From: a virus
DNA length: 22,469 nt
IMG/VR virus record: IMGVR_UViG_3300001589_000211
Coordinates: 1 to 22,469 of that record
Direction: 5' to 3' (one strand)
Notes under the pieces: generated by a model
What the model was told of the DNA's origin: nothing
Seen by the model: the letters and a program-made list of their open reading frames with translations, nothing else
Database searches by the model: none
Made by a program: the position numbers and the translations under genes
Shown here: in pieces, positions 15,301 to 22,104 of the stretch
How the letters are laid out: each line of letters begins with the position of its first letter
Position numbering within the stretch: position 1 is the stretch's first letter

Positions 15301-16323
15301 AGGAGCATAAAAATACTCACCCTCTTTTTCAACTGCATTGTTAGATCTTTCAGGATCTTTTTTTGCGTCTTCGTAATCTTCTTTAGATATCTGTACACTG
15401 TCTATGTCTAGCAGTTGATCATGTTCTTCTTCCGTTACCTCATACCAGTCTCTCTTAGAAATATTTTCTTGCAAATTCATTAAGTTCTTTGGTGTATTAA
15501 ACACCCAAGTAAAAGGATCAAAGTAAGAGTCTACTTCCGTAACAAAATTAATGGCCTCAAAATTATGTCCACTATTATACAAAGCTCTAGCTATATTTCT
15601 TGTAACTAAGTTTGGGCTAGACAGTGCCTTAACTGCTCTAGTCTCCTTTCTATCCATTGCATCTTCACCAAAGTTAAAATCTGCTGCTTCTTCAGCTTCT
15701 TCTACAGCAGTTTGTTCTATAGATAATCCAATTGCATATTTAACTATAGGACTGTCAGGAAATTGTGTAGCCATTGGAGAGTTTAGTATTCTTAAAAATG
15801 CTTCTTCTTTACTTATGTCATATTTTGACATTATGTGATTTACGTATTGGATAGCAGGCTCACGATCCTCTGTTACTCTTTTTATTGTAGCATCTTCATG
15901 TGTTAAAAAATTAATATTTCCTTTTGCCTTTTGCTCATCAACAATTTTTTGATTTTTTATTTTATTTTCTTCGGTTAAAAGAAGGTCATCATAACGGTCA
16001 AGACCTGTCTGTTTTATGCCTGCTATTTTATCCTGATTTTCTGGAGACATGTTTTCTATTAGTCGTTCTCCTACATTTTCTTCAAGTTGATTTTCCGCAA
16101 TCATAATATTTTCTCTTACGGCATTGTATATTTTACCACCCCTCATTTTAGCGTCAGGGTTAAGTAGATCTGCGTCAAAATACTCAGGATCATCTTCAGG
16201 TGCAGCTAACTCTATGTTGTTACCTTTCTCATTAGATGTTACAGTTTCTGTAGGTACGCCCATTATACTATTACTAGTGGAGCCATCCTCATCTTTTGGT
16301 ATTGCTAGTTCTATTTCCGACAT
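12373..16323 (-). CDS. Large internal virion / DNA-ejection-type protein (1316 aa)
   Basis: A 1316-residue protein, the largest here and last gene of the late operon. Most of it is charged and helical, with long stretches of coiled-coil-like sequence. Amphipathic or hydrophobic segments occur near residues 366-381 (VGNLALTVVDILPMAKIY), 893-915 (RTGLTVLPGLTFPRFMFNG) and 948-962 (MVGWAAIYAMYKLV). Very large, mostly helical proteins with membrane-active segments at this position in short-tailed phages are usually inner-core proteins ejected into the host, like T7 gp15/gp16. I see no lysozyme or transglycosylase active-site motif. It starts one base after the preceding stop, so it is translationally linked to the 388-residue gene. 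The role is inferred from size, composition and context. Confidence 0.8.
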   Translation of the reverse strand: MSEIELAIPKDEDGSTSNSIMGVPTETVTSNEKGNNIELAAPEDDPEYFDADLLNPDAKMRGGKIYNAVRENIMIAENQLEENVGERLIENMSPENQDKIAGIKQTGLDRYDDLLLTEENKIKNQKIVDEQKAKGNINFLTHEDATIKRVTEDREPAIQYVNHIMSKYDISKEEAFLRILNSPMATQFPDSPIVKYAIGLSIEQTAVEEAEEAADFNFGEDAMDRKETRAVKALSSPNLVTRNIARALYNSGHNFEAINFVTEVDSYFDPFTWVFNTPKNLMNLQENISKRDWYEVTEEEHDQLLDIDSVQISKEDYEDAKKDPERSNNAVEKEGEYFYAPNREHLKYDKEKKGWYYRSQEFEGLPAVGNLALTVVDILPMAKIYRAAKKSFKITQETTNRVSKQALQRVKDTKAKLAIQVNNKKIADENWQDRQRHIEEFEEKNSILAGRPIVIHTVVDGKKVIDPVKIRETGLEIGQIHHDKNLITKVKEHMKLNEADMTLSDLASPIDELTIPTLKAEKLDALVAIGVALRKSDPKFFAKSDEVMSNGRKKTLIDQLFEYTLEEKIERTDDFINVLADYGMNMDEFILVAIGNGSEAGRLMQKIGQIRGRRLGTTTKEAKIENKKFEKGFRKFWSDWFLRSENVMRGALVTPLATAMRNASSVGIRMPAETLINVMEEATYAFYQGAKGSDAFGLAPYKGAYEAGKKLNPLSDNSAWKNSFADVTATANYFDTERTMKYISDHPELANLDDTLFGAVAELRKAMGRGQHTNPVANAADLALTKAEDTVEFLNGFNKFQEFAVRRGVFLGQMRRLLKNEWGLDLDDQMFNKGNFKRILQDASVAADNTTQLRPDGARSIMAIIEDATYKALDVTYAKQPDFFLFRDVSRFISRTGLTVLPGLTFPRFMFNGLELMAKSTAGSTMPALRMITGNVKSASDVRGVGENMVGWAAIYAMYKLVTAKEEDEGYLGEQPEDVKMMNFGGENPVNIQGNFPLMQFKYTAQALKAVEDGTFSLFDPTLEKATEAFLGDAFRSGNSSMFIKDIRDMLITTENIENKRRANEVFGKAIGQWGSRLFTPAFQLSDAQRVVGLKPLVYKDALSPITKEQTLGSNIKRSFFQRWGSVEEKDYIDRVNIFKERGVENKRIGLGKKLIFGVSFDQGDGEEGNYLRGLGKDQYDFSSKLRDTAARNYQDEFIQRVLPLYVSLAQRMEEIDNKQYEKRNNTYKSKYSKTLSGKLAALEFIKSNMETFTNSLTDLSKPQAGILGNAIIDYRNQPKAQRKKGLRMWFTQFDRDPDYRSPSDIQTLMSLGKIK

Positions 16324-16324
16324 A

Positions 16325-17491
16325 TTAACTTCCTACTTTATAAAAAGGAAAGACTTGTCTATTACCAGTTTTCTCATTTATACCAAGATCTGTAGCGAGC
16401 CATGACCCAGTACCCACGTACACGTAAAGATCCTTGCCTATAGGCACAACGTCTGAACGTTTGTAACTACTAATATTATCAAGCGCACCTTGAAAAGTAG
16501 TAGCTTCTTTTTTAGCAGAGCCAAGACCTAAAGTTCCTGCAAATTCTGAGGTAGTAATTTTGAGAGCCCAATCATTTAAGTCTGCTTTAACTAAATCTTT
16601 TTGCCTATTTATTTGAGCAGTAAGTGTTGGGTCTTTTTCTTTAAACGATTCGTTTATGGCCATCATTCCTTGAACAGCTTCTCCAGCCGCTATAGCATAC
16701 TGACCTTCCTCACCTTCTATTTTATCTATAATCTTTCCTGTTAGACTATCTGTTGCTTTTCCAATATTAGAAAATGCAATAGTTCTTTGTAGTGTAATCT
16801 CTGCCCTTATGTCAGCAGGGGTAAATTTTTTAGCACCACCATTTTTTTCAGTTTCAAGTTCTGTTATAATTTTTAAAGCATCAGCTTTTTTCTGTGTAAA
16901 TTTTGCAATATCTTTTTCATTACCATTACGTATTGCCTGTGATAATTGCTGGCTCATTGCAGTATAGTAAGCAGAATCATCTGTATAAATTTTATCTTGC
17001 TTGCCAAAGGCCGCTTCCTGTATATTAATATTTACATTGCTATCTGTATCTTGAAGATTATTAGTAGAAATCTTATTACTATCTTGAATAGCTACAGTAG
17101 ATTTTATATCTTTGTAATTATCTAAACCTAGTCCATTTAAAAGTGTGTTAATATTTCTTGAAGGATCTTTTTCATATGCAGCTAGAATCATATCTCTGTA
17201 TTGATTTCCCCCACCCTCACCTAGACTAACAATGCTTTTAATATTTTTATCGTCTACACCTAAAGCTTTTAATTGTCCTGCAGTATTTTTAGTCCATTCT
17301 TCAAGCTCTATTCTTCTTGTTCTATTACTTTCGTCTGTGCCTAGCTTTTGTCTGTAGTCAGCTAATTTCATAGCATCTTCTACGCCAGCAGCTCTGTCAA
17401 GTGCATCATCTTTTCTATCTTCTTTGCGTTCTATTTGACGTGTCCACTCTTGGTCAATGCCAGTAATAATACCACCAAAATTTATAGCCAT
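16325..17491 (-). CDS. Putative internal virion protein (388 aa)
   Basis: A 388-residue soluble protein with a highly charged helical N-terminus (DQEWTRQIERKEDRKDDALDRAAGVEDAMKLADYRQKLG) that looks like a coiled coil. Polar helices continue through the middle (QQLSQAIRNGNEKDIAKFTQKKADALKIITELETE), and the C-terminus is compact and beta-like (DLYVYVGTGSWLATDLGINEKTGNRQVFPFYKVG). No signal peptide or enzymatic motif is visible. Its start forms a TAATG overlap with the preceding gene and its stop sits one base before the 1316-residue gene. That placement, beside the large putative ejection protein, suggests a partner in the internal core, comparable in position to T7 gp14/gp15, but I have no sequence match to those. 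Confidence 0.72.
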   Translation of the reverse strand: MAINFGGIITGIDQEWTRQIERKEDRKDDALDRAAGVEDAMKLADYRQKLGTDESNRTRRIELEEWTKNTAGQLKALGVDDKNIKSIVSLGEGGGNQYRDMILAAYEKDPSRNINTLLNGLGLDNYKDIKSTVAIQDSNKISTNNLQDTDSNVNINIQEAAFGKQDKIYTDDSAYYTAMSQQLSQAIRNGNEKDIAKFTQKKADALKIITELETEKNGGAKKFTPADIRAEITLQRTIAFSNIGKATDSLTGKIIDKIEGEEGQYAIAAGEAVQGMMAINESFKEKDPTLTAQINRQKDLVKADLNDWALKITTSEFAGTLGLGSAKKEATTFQGALDNISSYKRSDVVPIGKDLYVYVGTGSWLATDLGINEKTGNRQVFPFYKVGS

Positions 17492-18006
17492 TACATTCTC
17501 CTCGACATTAATCCACTCTCTTGTTGAGGTGTTTCTTCAGACATTACCTCTTCACTGGGCATGTCTTCTATCATTTTTTCTTTACTAGTATCTTTGTCAC
17601 TTAATCTTTTCATTATTACATCTATCTTAGTTTGTGTAGGTTTATCTGTCTTTAAACCTTCAGTGCCTGTATTAAATTCTATACCTGCATCTTCTGCTAT
17701 ATAAGAAATCATTTCTACTAACACAGGAAGAATAATTATTCCCACATCTATGCTGTGCAAACCCTCCATTACAGCACCAGTTTGTAGTGTGTTAGCTATA
17801 CTAGTAACAGGAACTCCTAACTCTAGGGTGTCTAATAATCCCTCTACAAACTCTTCGTTTTGAAATCTAGGTAAGTAAAAGCCAAGTGCCTCTTCAGTAG
17901 TAGGATACTTAGGTGGTTGTTGCCACGGCCTAGCACCAAGTTCATGCATCATACTTTCACCGGGAATAGGAGCATCAAAAGATGCATTGTTAATTGGTTC
18001 AGCCAT
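17491..18006 (-). CDS. Small putative virion protein (171 aa)
   Basis: A 171-residue acidic protein beginning MAEPINNASFDAPIPGESMMHELGARPWQQPPKYPTTEEALGFYLPRF. This N-terminal block (a Pro-rich lead, then HELGARPWQ) is one I associate with conserved structural-region proteins of marine phages, including cyanophages. A hydrophobic stretch around residues 82-106 (GLHSIDVGIIILPVLVEMISYI) could be a membrane-interacting helix. The C-terminal third is Glu/Ser/Met-rich and probably disordered. It overlaps the preceding gene by 8 bases and joins the next by TAATG, so it belongs to the late operon. No function can be named. Confidence 0.75.
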   Translation of the reverse strand: MAEPINNASFDAPIPGESMMHELGARPWQQPPKYPTTEEALGFYLPRFQNEEFVEGLLDTLELGVPVTSIANTLQTGAVMEGLHSIDVGIIILPVLVEMISYIAEDAGIEFNTGTEGLKTDKPTQTKIDVIMKRLSDKDTSKEKMIEDMPSEEVMSEETPQQESGLMSRRM

Positions 18007-18196
18007 TTTTTAACTTCTCTCTTTCGTTACGTATGTTAGTAATAATCTGTGCAACAGCATCCATCTTCTTAGGTTCAGGTGTTTTATTTCTTGATGCCAT
18101 AAAACCTTTAGTCATAGAACCTGAATCAGACATACTGTCTTTTGGTAGACGGTAGTTCTGTACTATTTTTTTAGTTGCTTCTGAAAAACTTGACAT
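17999..18196 (-). CDS. Small late-operon protein (65 aa)
   Basis: A 65-residue basic protein starting MSSFSEATKKIVQNYRLP and ending in a charged helix (MDAVAQIITNIRNEREKLKNG). I use the ATG at 18196 because AAGGAGAGTT lies 4-5 bases upstream; the in-frame ATG at 18223 would place this site inside the gene and overlap the 691-residue gene by 11 bases. It overlaps the next gene by 8 bases. The function is not recognised; size and place suggest a minor virion or assembly factor. Confidence 0.75.
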   Translation of the reverse strand: MSSFSEATKKIVQNYRLPKDSMSDSGSMTKGFMASRNKTPEPKKMDAVAQIITNIRNEREKLKNG

Positions 18197-18200
18197 ATTA

Positions 18201-18210
18201 AACTCTCCTT
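18201..18210 (-). promoter_or_regulatory. Ribosome binding site fixing the start at 18196
   Basis: Read on the - strand this is AAGGAGAGTT, four bases before the ATG at 18196. It sets the start of the 65-residue protein. Confidence 0.6.
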
Positions 18211-18212
18211 TA

Positions 18213-20288
18213 TTATAGACCAAACATACCAGCAGTTAAAAACTTACCAATCATACTACCAAAACCAATAGAACTTTGATAATCATTTTCTAACTGAGCA
18301 ACAGTAGTTTTACCATCGTTTATCATTTGTTGTTGTGCTAGTTTATTCCAACGTTCCTGTTGGTTCTCTGCACTAGTCCACGCCCACTCCATAGTATCAC
18401 CATAGTAGTTCCATAAATTATTAAATGCTGTCTTAGACATATCAAGTGTAGCTGCAGCGTTAAGTTCGTTAGCTCTGTTAACTGCAGCAGTATCTGCTGT
18501 AGCTATTTCTCTACGCCACACTGCATTGTTTTGATCTACCACTAGTTGATTAGCTGCTGTAAACTGATCTCTTTGATTCATTATGTCTTGCTTAAATTTC
18601 TCCATAGCATTAGCCTCTTGTTGATTTTGCGAGTCCATTGCATTTACTTGAGAAGCATTAAACTGTTCTACTTGACTTTGTATATTTTTTGTAAACTGTT
18701 TTGTTTGGTTTTCGCTAGTAGCATTAAACTGTTTACTTGCATTTATAGCTGCTGCATCAGAAAATAATGCCTGTTGTCTTTGTTGCGCTCTAAATACATC
18801 TGATTGTTGCAGGTTATTCATGTTCTGCATATCCATAGCTAAGAAGTTCTGTGCATTCTGTACAGCAGCCTGTTGCTGATTAGAAAGATTAGCCTGCTCT
18901 AAGTTAGCTAATGCACCTGCCTGTGCCATAACCTTACCTTGTCTATTAGATAGGTTATTTAACTCCATAGTATTTGCAGCACGACTATTCTCTAAAGCTA
19001 TCTGTTGTTCTGCTGTAAAGTTCATGTTAGCTATGTCACCAATCCTAGCAGAGTTTTGCACACGTGACTGAAAGTCTTGATCAAATTCCATGCCTACAAA
19101 CTTAGCACGTTGCTCTGCCATTTGCATAGCTCTTTGTTGTCTGTTACTTAGATTAGCCTGTTCAAACGTTGCCTGCGTAGATGCATCTATCTGTGCTATA
19201 GGTAATGCTGACTCCATAGCTGCCTGTACGATAGCTTGACCAGACATACTGGAAGCACCCATACCACGAGCTAACATACGTTCTTGTGCTGCTCTCATTG
19301 CTCCTGCTGCCCAAGCTGGTGTAGCACCATCATCAAATGATGTCATTAAAGATTCTAGTTGTCCAGCTACTGTAGCTTTTTTACTAGGTGTAGCTTCTGC
19401 TGCTTGTACTTGTTCAGTAAACTTAGCTGCCTTCTCTGCGTCAGCAGATCCTGATATTATTTCTCCTGCCTGTATCTCTCTTTGCATAGGAGCATCAACT
19501 TTAACTGCTGTACCCTGTGCTGCTGTTACGCCATCTACAAGAGTAGTTTCATCTGTTACTCCAGTTACTGTACTTCCAGTAGTTATAGCACCTGTTCTTC
19601 CTTGTACAGCATCTGAGGCTTGTCTTGCTGCATCTCCTGCAAGACCATCTCCCTGTGTCGCACTTGTTGTACTGGTATCATAAGCAGTAGGAGCTACAGC
19701 TCCCTGTGCTGCGTTACGCATAGTAGTATTTACATTTACTGCACCTAACTGTTGTCGTGGATCTATTATAGTGTCAGCACCAGCAACTGTACCTACAGCA
19801 CCTACTTGTCCTCCGTAAGGTAATGTAGGATTGTATGCTTGATTAACCATTTCTTGCCCAATAGACATATCAGATCCTTGTGGTACAGATGTTGGCACTC
19901 TAGGATTAGGTTGAAAACTTCTATCTCTCATGTCTGATGTACCTGTTCTAGGATCAACACCACCCGGCCCGAAGTTATCCAATCCACCACCGGGTAGACC
20001 TATAAATTTATCCATACTATAGTTTTGGAACGTACCATCTGGAGTTAGTATTTGTGGGTTAGGATCTGCTACAGCAAGATTTGACCCTAGTGTACCGCCA
20101 TTAGCATAGCCCATAACTATACCACCGTTCATCATCTGTACAGCTTTTTTATTATAGCTATCCATAGTAGCTTTTTTATCAGGGTTATCTTCCAGATATT
20201 TATCAAAGTCTTCGGCATATCCTTGAAAGCCTAATGTGCCTTGAATTTTTTTCATGGCTTCAGGTTTAAATCCTTTGAACTGCATCAT
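18213..20288 (-). CDS. Gln/Ala-rich virion structural protein with hendecad repeats (691 aa)
   Basis: A 691-residue protein. Residues 1-130 contain a charged lead and Gly-rich MNGGIVMGYANGGTLG; residues 130-290 are a low-complexity Thr/Ala/Gly/Val stretch, probably extended; residues 300-600 are strongly helical and rich in Gln, Asn, Ala and Met. In the helical part, QANLSNRQQ (377), NMNFTAEQQ (421), NNLSNRQ (445) and QANLSNQQQ (465) recur on a 22-residue period, and QFNA/QFTK/QFNA at 520, 531 and 542 show an 11-residue period, so it likely forms a hendecad coiled coil. The C-terminus is hydrophobic and glycine-rich (IGFGSMIGKFLTAGMFGL). It resembles virion proteins of marine phages from memory. 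Two adjacent ATG codons are possible starts, preceded by AAAGGAAA. An exact structural role (internal core, tail or fibre) cannot be set. Confidence 0.78.
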   Translation of the reverse strand: MMQFKGFKPEAMKKIQGTLGFQGYAEDFDKYLEDNPDKKATMDSYNKKAVQMMNGGIVMGYANGGTLGSNLAVADPNPQILTPDGTFQNYSMDKFIGLPGGGLDNFGPGGVDPRTGTSDMRDRSFQPNPRVPTSVPQGSDMSIGQEMVNQAYNPTLPYGGQVGAVGTVAGADTIIDPRQQLGAVNVNTTMRNAAQGAVAPTAYDTSTTSATQGDGLAGDAARQASDAVQGRTGAITTGSTVTGVTDETTLVDGVTAAQGTAVKVDAPMQREIQAGEIISGSADAEKAAKFTEQVQAAEATPSKKATVAGQLESLMTSFDDGATPAWAAGAMRAAQERMLARGMGASSMSGQAIVQAAMESALPIAQIDASTQATFEQANLSNRQQRAMQMAEQRAKFVGMEFDQDFQSRVQNSARIGDIANMNFTAEQQIALENSRAANTMELNNLSNRQGKVMAQAGALANLEQANLSNQQQAAVQNAQNFLAMDMQNMNNLQQSDVFRAQQRQQALFSDAAAINASKQFNATSENQTKQFTKNIQSQVEQFNASQVNAMDSQNQQEANAMEKFKQDIMNQRDQFTAANQLVVDQNNAVWRREIATADTAAVNRANELNAAATLDMSKTAFNNLWNYYGDTMEWAWTSAENQQERWNKLAQQQMINDGKTTVAQLENDYQSSIGFGSMIGKFLTAGMFGL

Positions 20289-20310
20289 TAGTTATTTCCT
20301 TTTGTATAGT

Positions 20311-20814
20311 TTAATTGCCTACTAGGGGATTGTCAAGAGCTTCTTGTAGTCTTGTGCCTAGTCTTTCTTCTAACTTAGTCATTGATTCTTCTATGCGACT
20401 TTCTGTTTCTCGCATAGTATCTCGTACATCTTTTTCTGTTTCACGGTTTAACGCTTCTACTTCTCGCATAGATGCTATTGTATCTTTTTGTAGCTGGTTC
20501 ATTTCGTCTATAGCATTTTGAACTTCATTACGTATTCTGTCTACGTGTCCTTCTACAGACATTATATCTTCACGTAAGTTATTTTTAATGTCACGAGTAT
20601 AGTCTATAGCATCTTCTAGTTTAGTCTGTGTTAAAGTATTCTTTGCTACTATTGCATCTACATCTATTTCTTGTATAATTTCTTTCATGTCCATGTAGTC
20701 TTTGTAAAACTCAAAGCCACCCCATAGACCACCACCTAGTGCCGAAACGATTGGTACAAGTAACATGAGCTTGCCACCCTTTATCTTTGCACCTGCTATC
20801 TCTACTTCTGCCAT
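20311..20814 (-). CDS. Membrane-anchored coiled-coil protein (167 aa)
   Basis: A 167-residue protein with one transmembrane segment near residues 15-34 (KLMLLVPIVSALGGGLWGGF), followed by a long charged helix (about 40-160) with heptad-like spacing (VEGHVDRIRNEVQNAIDEMNQLQKDTIASMREVEALNRETEKDVRDTMRETESRIEESMTKLEERLGTRL). Topology is one anchor plus a coiled-coil rod, the layout seen in inner-membrane spanins and some tail or holin-associated proteins. The N-terminal MAEVEIAGAKIKGGKL recalls a protein conserved in marine phages, including cyanophages. No lysozyme or classical holin is in this window, so a lysis role is only one option. It lies 8 bases after the secreted 134-residue gene and 22 bases before the 691-residue gene. 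Confidence 0.8.
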   Translation of the reverse strand: MAEVEIAGAKIKGGKLMLLVPIVSALGGGLWGGFEFYKDYMDMKEIIQEIDVDAIVAKNTLTQTKLEDAIDYTRDIKNNLREDIMSVEGHVDRIRNEVQNAIDEMNQLQKDTIASMREVEALNRETEKDVRDTMRETESRIEESMTKLEERLGTRLQEALDNPLVGN

Positions 20815-20822
20815 GTCATACC

Positions 20823-21227
20823 TTAGTTTTCAAATGCTAAACTTCTTAATTTTTTAAGTTCTTGTTGTAGCTTCATTACTTCTAGTTCTTTTTTCTGTAA
20901 CTCTAGTTCATATAGTCTGTTACAATCTATTCTTGACTTAACTCTTTTACCTAGTGGTATTATTATTCTACTGTATACACCTATGTCACCAGTTTTTTTA
21001 CTGTTAGTAGATATAGTACCACCCTGTATTATACCTGTAACTCCAAACTCCCACTGTGTCGCAGAGCCTATGGCGTTACTGCAGTCTAGTTCACCAGCTC
21101 TAAACTTATCAGCTTGGTAACTCATACTAGAGTTAGGTAGTGATAAACTTAACGAGTTAGATGTAGAGTCTGCCCAACTAGGTATATAGCTACATACAAG
21201 TAAACATATAATTAATAGTATTCTCAT
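20823..21227 (-). CDS. Secreted small protein with C-terminal coiled coil (134 aa)
   Basis: A 134-residue exported protein. A Sec signal peptide (MRILLIICLLVCSYIPSWA) is likely cut after residue 19. The mature part is Ser/Asn-rich and beta-like (SNSLSLSLPNSSMSY, WEFGVTGIIQGG, GVYSRIIIPLG), with two Cys (FRAGELDCSNAIGS and SRIDCNRLYE) positioned for a disulfide. It ends in a helical, Leu/Glu/Lys-rich tail (about 104-134). The -1 residue before Cys12 is Val, so it lacks a proper lipobox and should not be a lipoprotein. The start overlaps the chaperone-like gene stop by ATGA. It is the third consecutive exported protein in this operon. The function is unknown; the envelope of the infected host is the probable site of action. 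Confidence 0.78.
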   Translation of the reverse strand: MRILLIICLLVCSYIPSWADSTSNSLSLSLPNSSMSYQADKFRAGELDCSNAIGSATQWEFGVTGIIQGGTISTNSKKTGDIGVYSRIIIPLGKRVKSRIDCNRLYELELQKKELEVMKLQQELKKLRSLAFEN

Positions 21228-21610
21228 TCGTCTTGCTCTATCTTAGAACATATTCTTGAAGATACTAGTGTAACTTGCTTTGTACTCTTGTACACCTTTG
21301 ACTCTGTACATATATACATAGCCTTTGGTAAGTCTACTGATCTTATGTATACCTCAAATAGTTTTCTTCTACTGAAGGATACTTTTATTATCTTTGAACT
21401 AGAAGCAAATGGTAATGCTTTCCAGTCTTTCGTAAAGACACCTATCTCATAATACTCTACGTCATCTCTTCTATTAAATATTTTCATCTTTGCTACGTAT
21501 ACATCGTCTACATAAGATGGTACTAGCTTGGGATAGGTAGGTGTCATTTCGTGTGCATGTAGGGTTGTACAAAAAATAAGACCTAATGCTAGTATTATTT
21601 TGCTATACAT
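21224..21610 (-). CDS. Secreted PapD/pilus-chaperone-like protein (128 aa)
   Basis: A 128-residue protein with a signal peptide (MYSKIILALGLIFCTTLHA, cut near residue 19). The mature sequence has the run of strands expected of a single immunoglobulin-like domain: KLVPSYVDDVYVAKMKIFNRRDDVEYYEIGVFTKDW, then ALPFASSSKIIKVSFSRRKLFEVYIRSV, and a final disulfide-capable pair (C101, C121). Strand order and the R/K-rich linker before the last strands recall the N-terminal domain of periplasmic pilus chaperones (PapD and Csu type). The second domain of true chaperones is missing. It is directly downstream of a pilin-like secreted gene (16-base overlap), which is why I call it chaperone-like. The Ig-like fold and pairing are inferred; strict motif identity was not tested. 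Confidence 0.6.
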   Translation of the reverse strand: MYSKIILALGLIFCTTLHAHEMTPTYPKLVPSYVDDVYVAKMKIFNRRDDVEYYEIGVFTKDWKALPFASSSKIIKVSFSRRKLFEVYIRSVDLPKAMYICTESKVYKSTKQVTLVSSRICSKIEQDE

Positions 21611-22092
21611 TCTGCTTTAATTAATGCTGTATAGTTACCTGCTGGTAGAGACTTAGTGCTACCATACTGTGCAGTTGACTCTACAGTAAACCATGTGCTA
21701 CCTGCAAGTGTCAAGTTAAACTCAGTTACGTTGTTGTATGTAACCTTTGCAGCTTCATATGCTGACATACCTGATACAGATACCTGTCCTACTTTAGTGC
21801 TGCCTGTCCATGCAACTGAGTCATTAAGTGTTGGGCTTGATGAGAAGCTGTTAGGATGTGTAAACTTAGCTTTGTAGTAGTCTGCCTGTGCTACATCTAT
21901 TCTAATAGAAGCCTTTACGCCACCATCTGCTGGTGTTGTAGTTAGCTTATAGGGTAATGGATGTCCGTAGACACCTGCTGTTTCAGTCCATACAGAACAT
22001 TTGCTTTGTACTTGCCCTTGTATTGGTGAGTCCACCGCTAATGCAGAAGACGCTGACATTAACAGTATTGCTGTTGCTAATCTTTTTATCAT
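21595..22092 (-). CDS. Secreted pilin-like/spore-coat-U-like beta protein (165 aa)
   Basis: A 165-residue exported protein. The signal peptide MIKRLATAILLMSASSALA is cut after residue 19. The mature part starts VDSPIQGQVQSKCSVW and is almost wholly beta and rich in Ser, Thr, Gly and Ala, without charged clusters. The final strand GNYTALIKAECIAK resembles the last strand of fimbrial subunits. Two Cys (C32 and C162) bracket the domain and could form one disulfide, as in fimbrial/spore-coat-U (Csu) subunits. Start and spacing: TGGAGATATC upstream, 12 bases after the preceding acidic gene. The next gene is the chaperone-like one, overlapping by 16 bases. A pilin-like fold is inferred from composition, the Cys pattern and the neighbour; the purpose in a phage is unknown. 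Confidence 0.6.
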   Translation of the reverse strand: MIKRLATAILLMSASSALAVDSPIQGQVQSKCSVWTETAGVYGHPLPYKLTTTPADGGVKASIRIDVAQADYYKAKFTHPNSFSSSPTLNDSVAWTGSTKVGQVSVSGMSAYEAAKVTYNNVTEFNLTLAGSTWFTVESTAQYGSTKSLPAGNYTALIKAECIAK

Positions 22093-22104
22093 GATATCTC
22101 CATT

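Noticed and set aside
12373-16323. Lytic transglycosylase or lysozyme domain in the large virion protein
   Set aside because: No recognisable catalytic Glu context or Gly-rich lysozyme motif was found by eye; only helical and hydrophobic segments are visible.
20823-21227. Secreted 134-residue protein as an outer-membrane spanin lipoprotein
   Set aside because: The only signal-peptide Cys candidates are preceded by Val or Ile rather than Gly/Ala/Ser, and a signal peptidase I site (SWA) is present.
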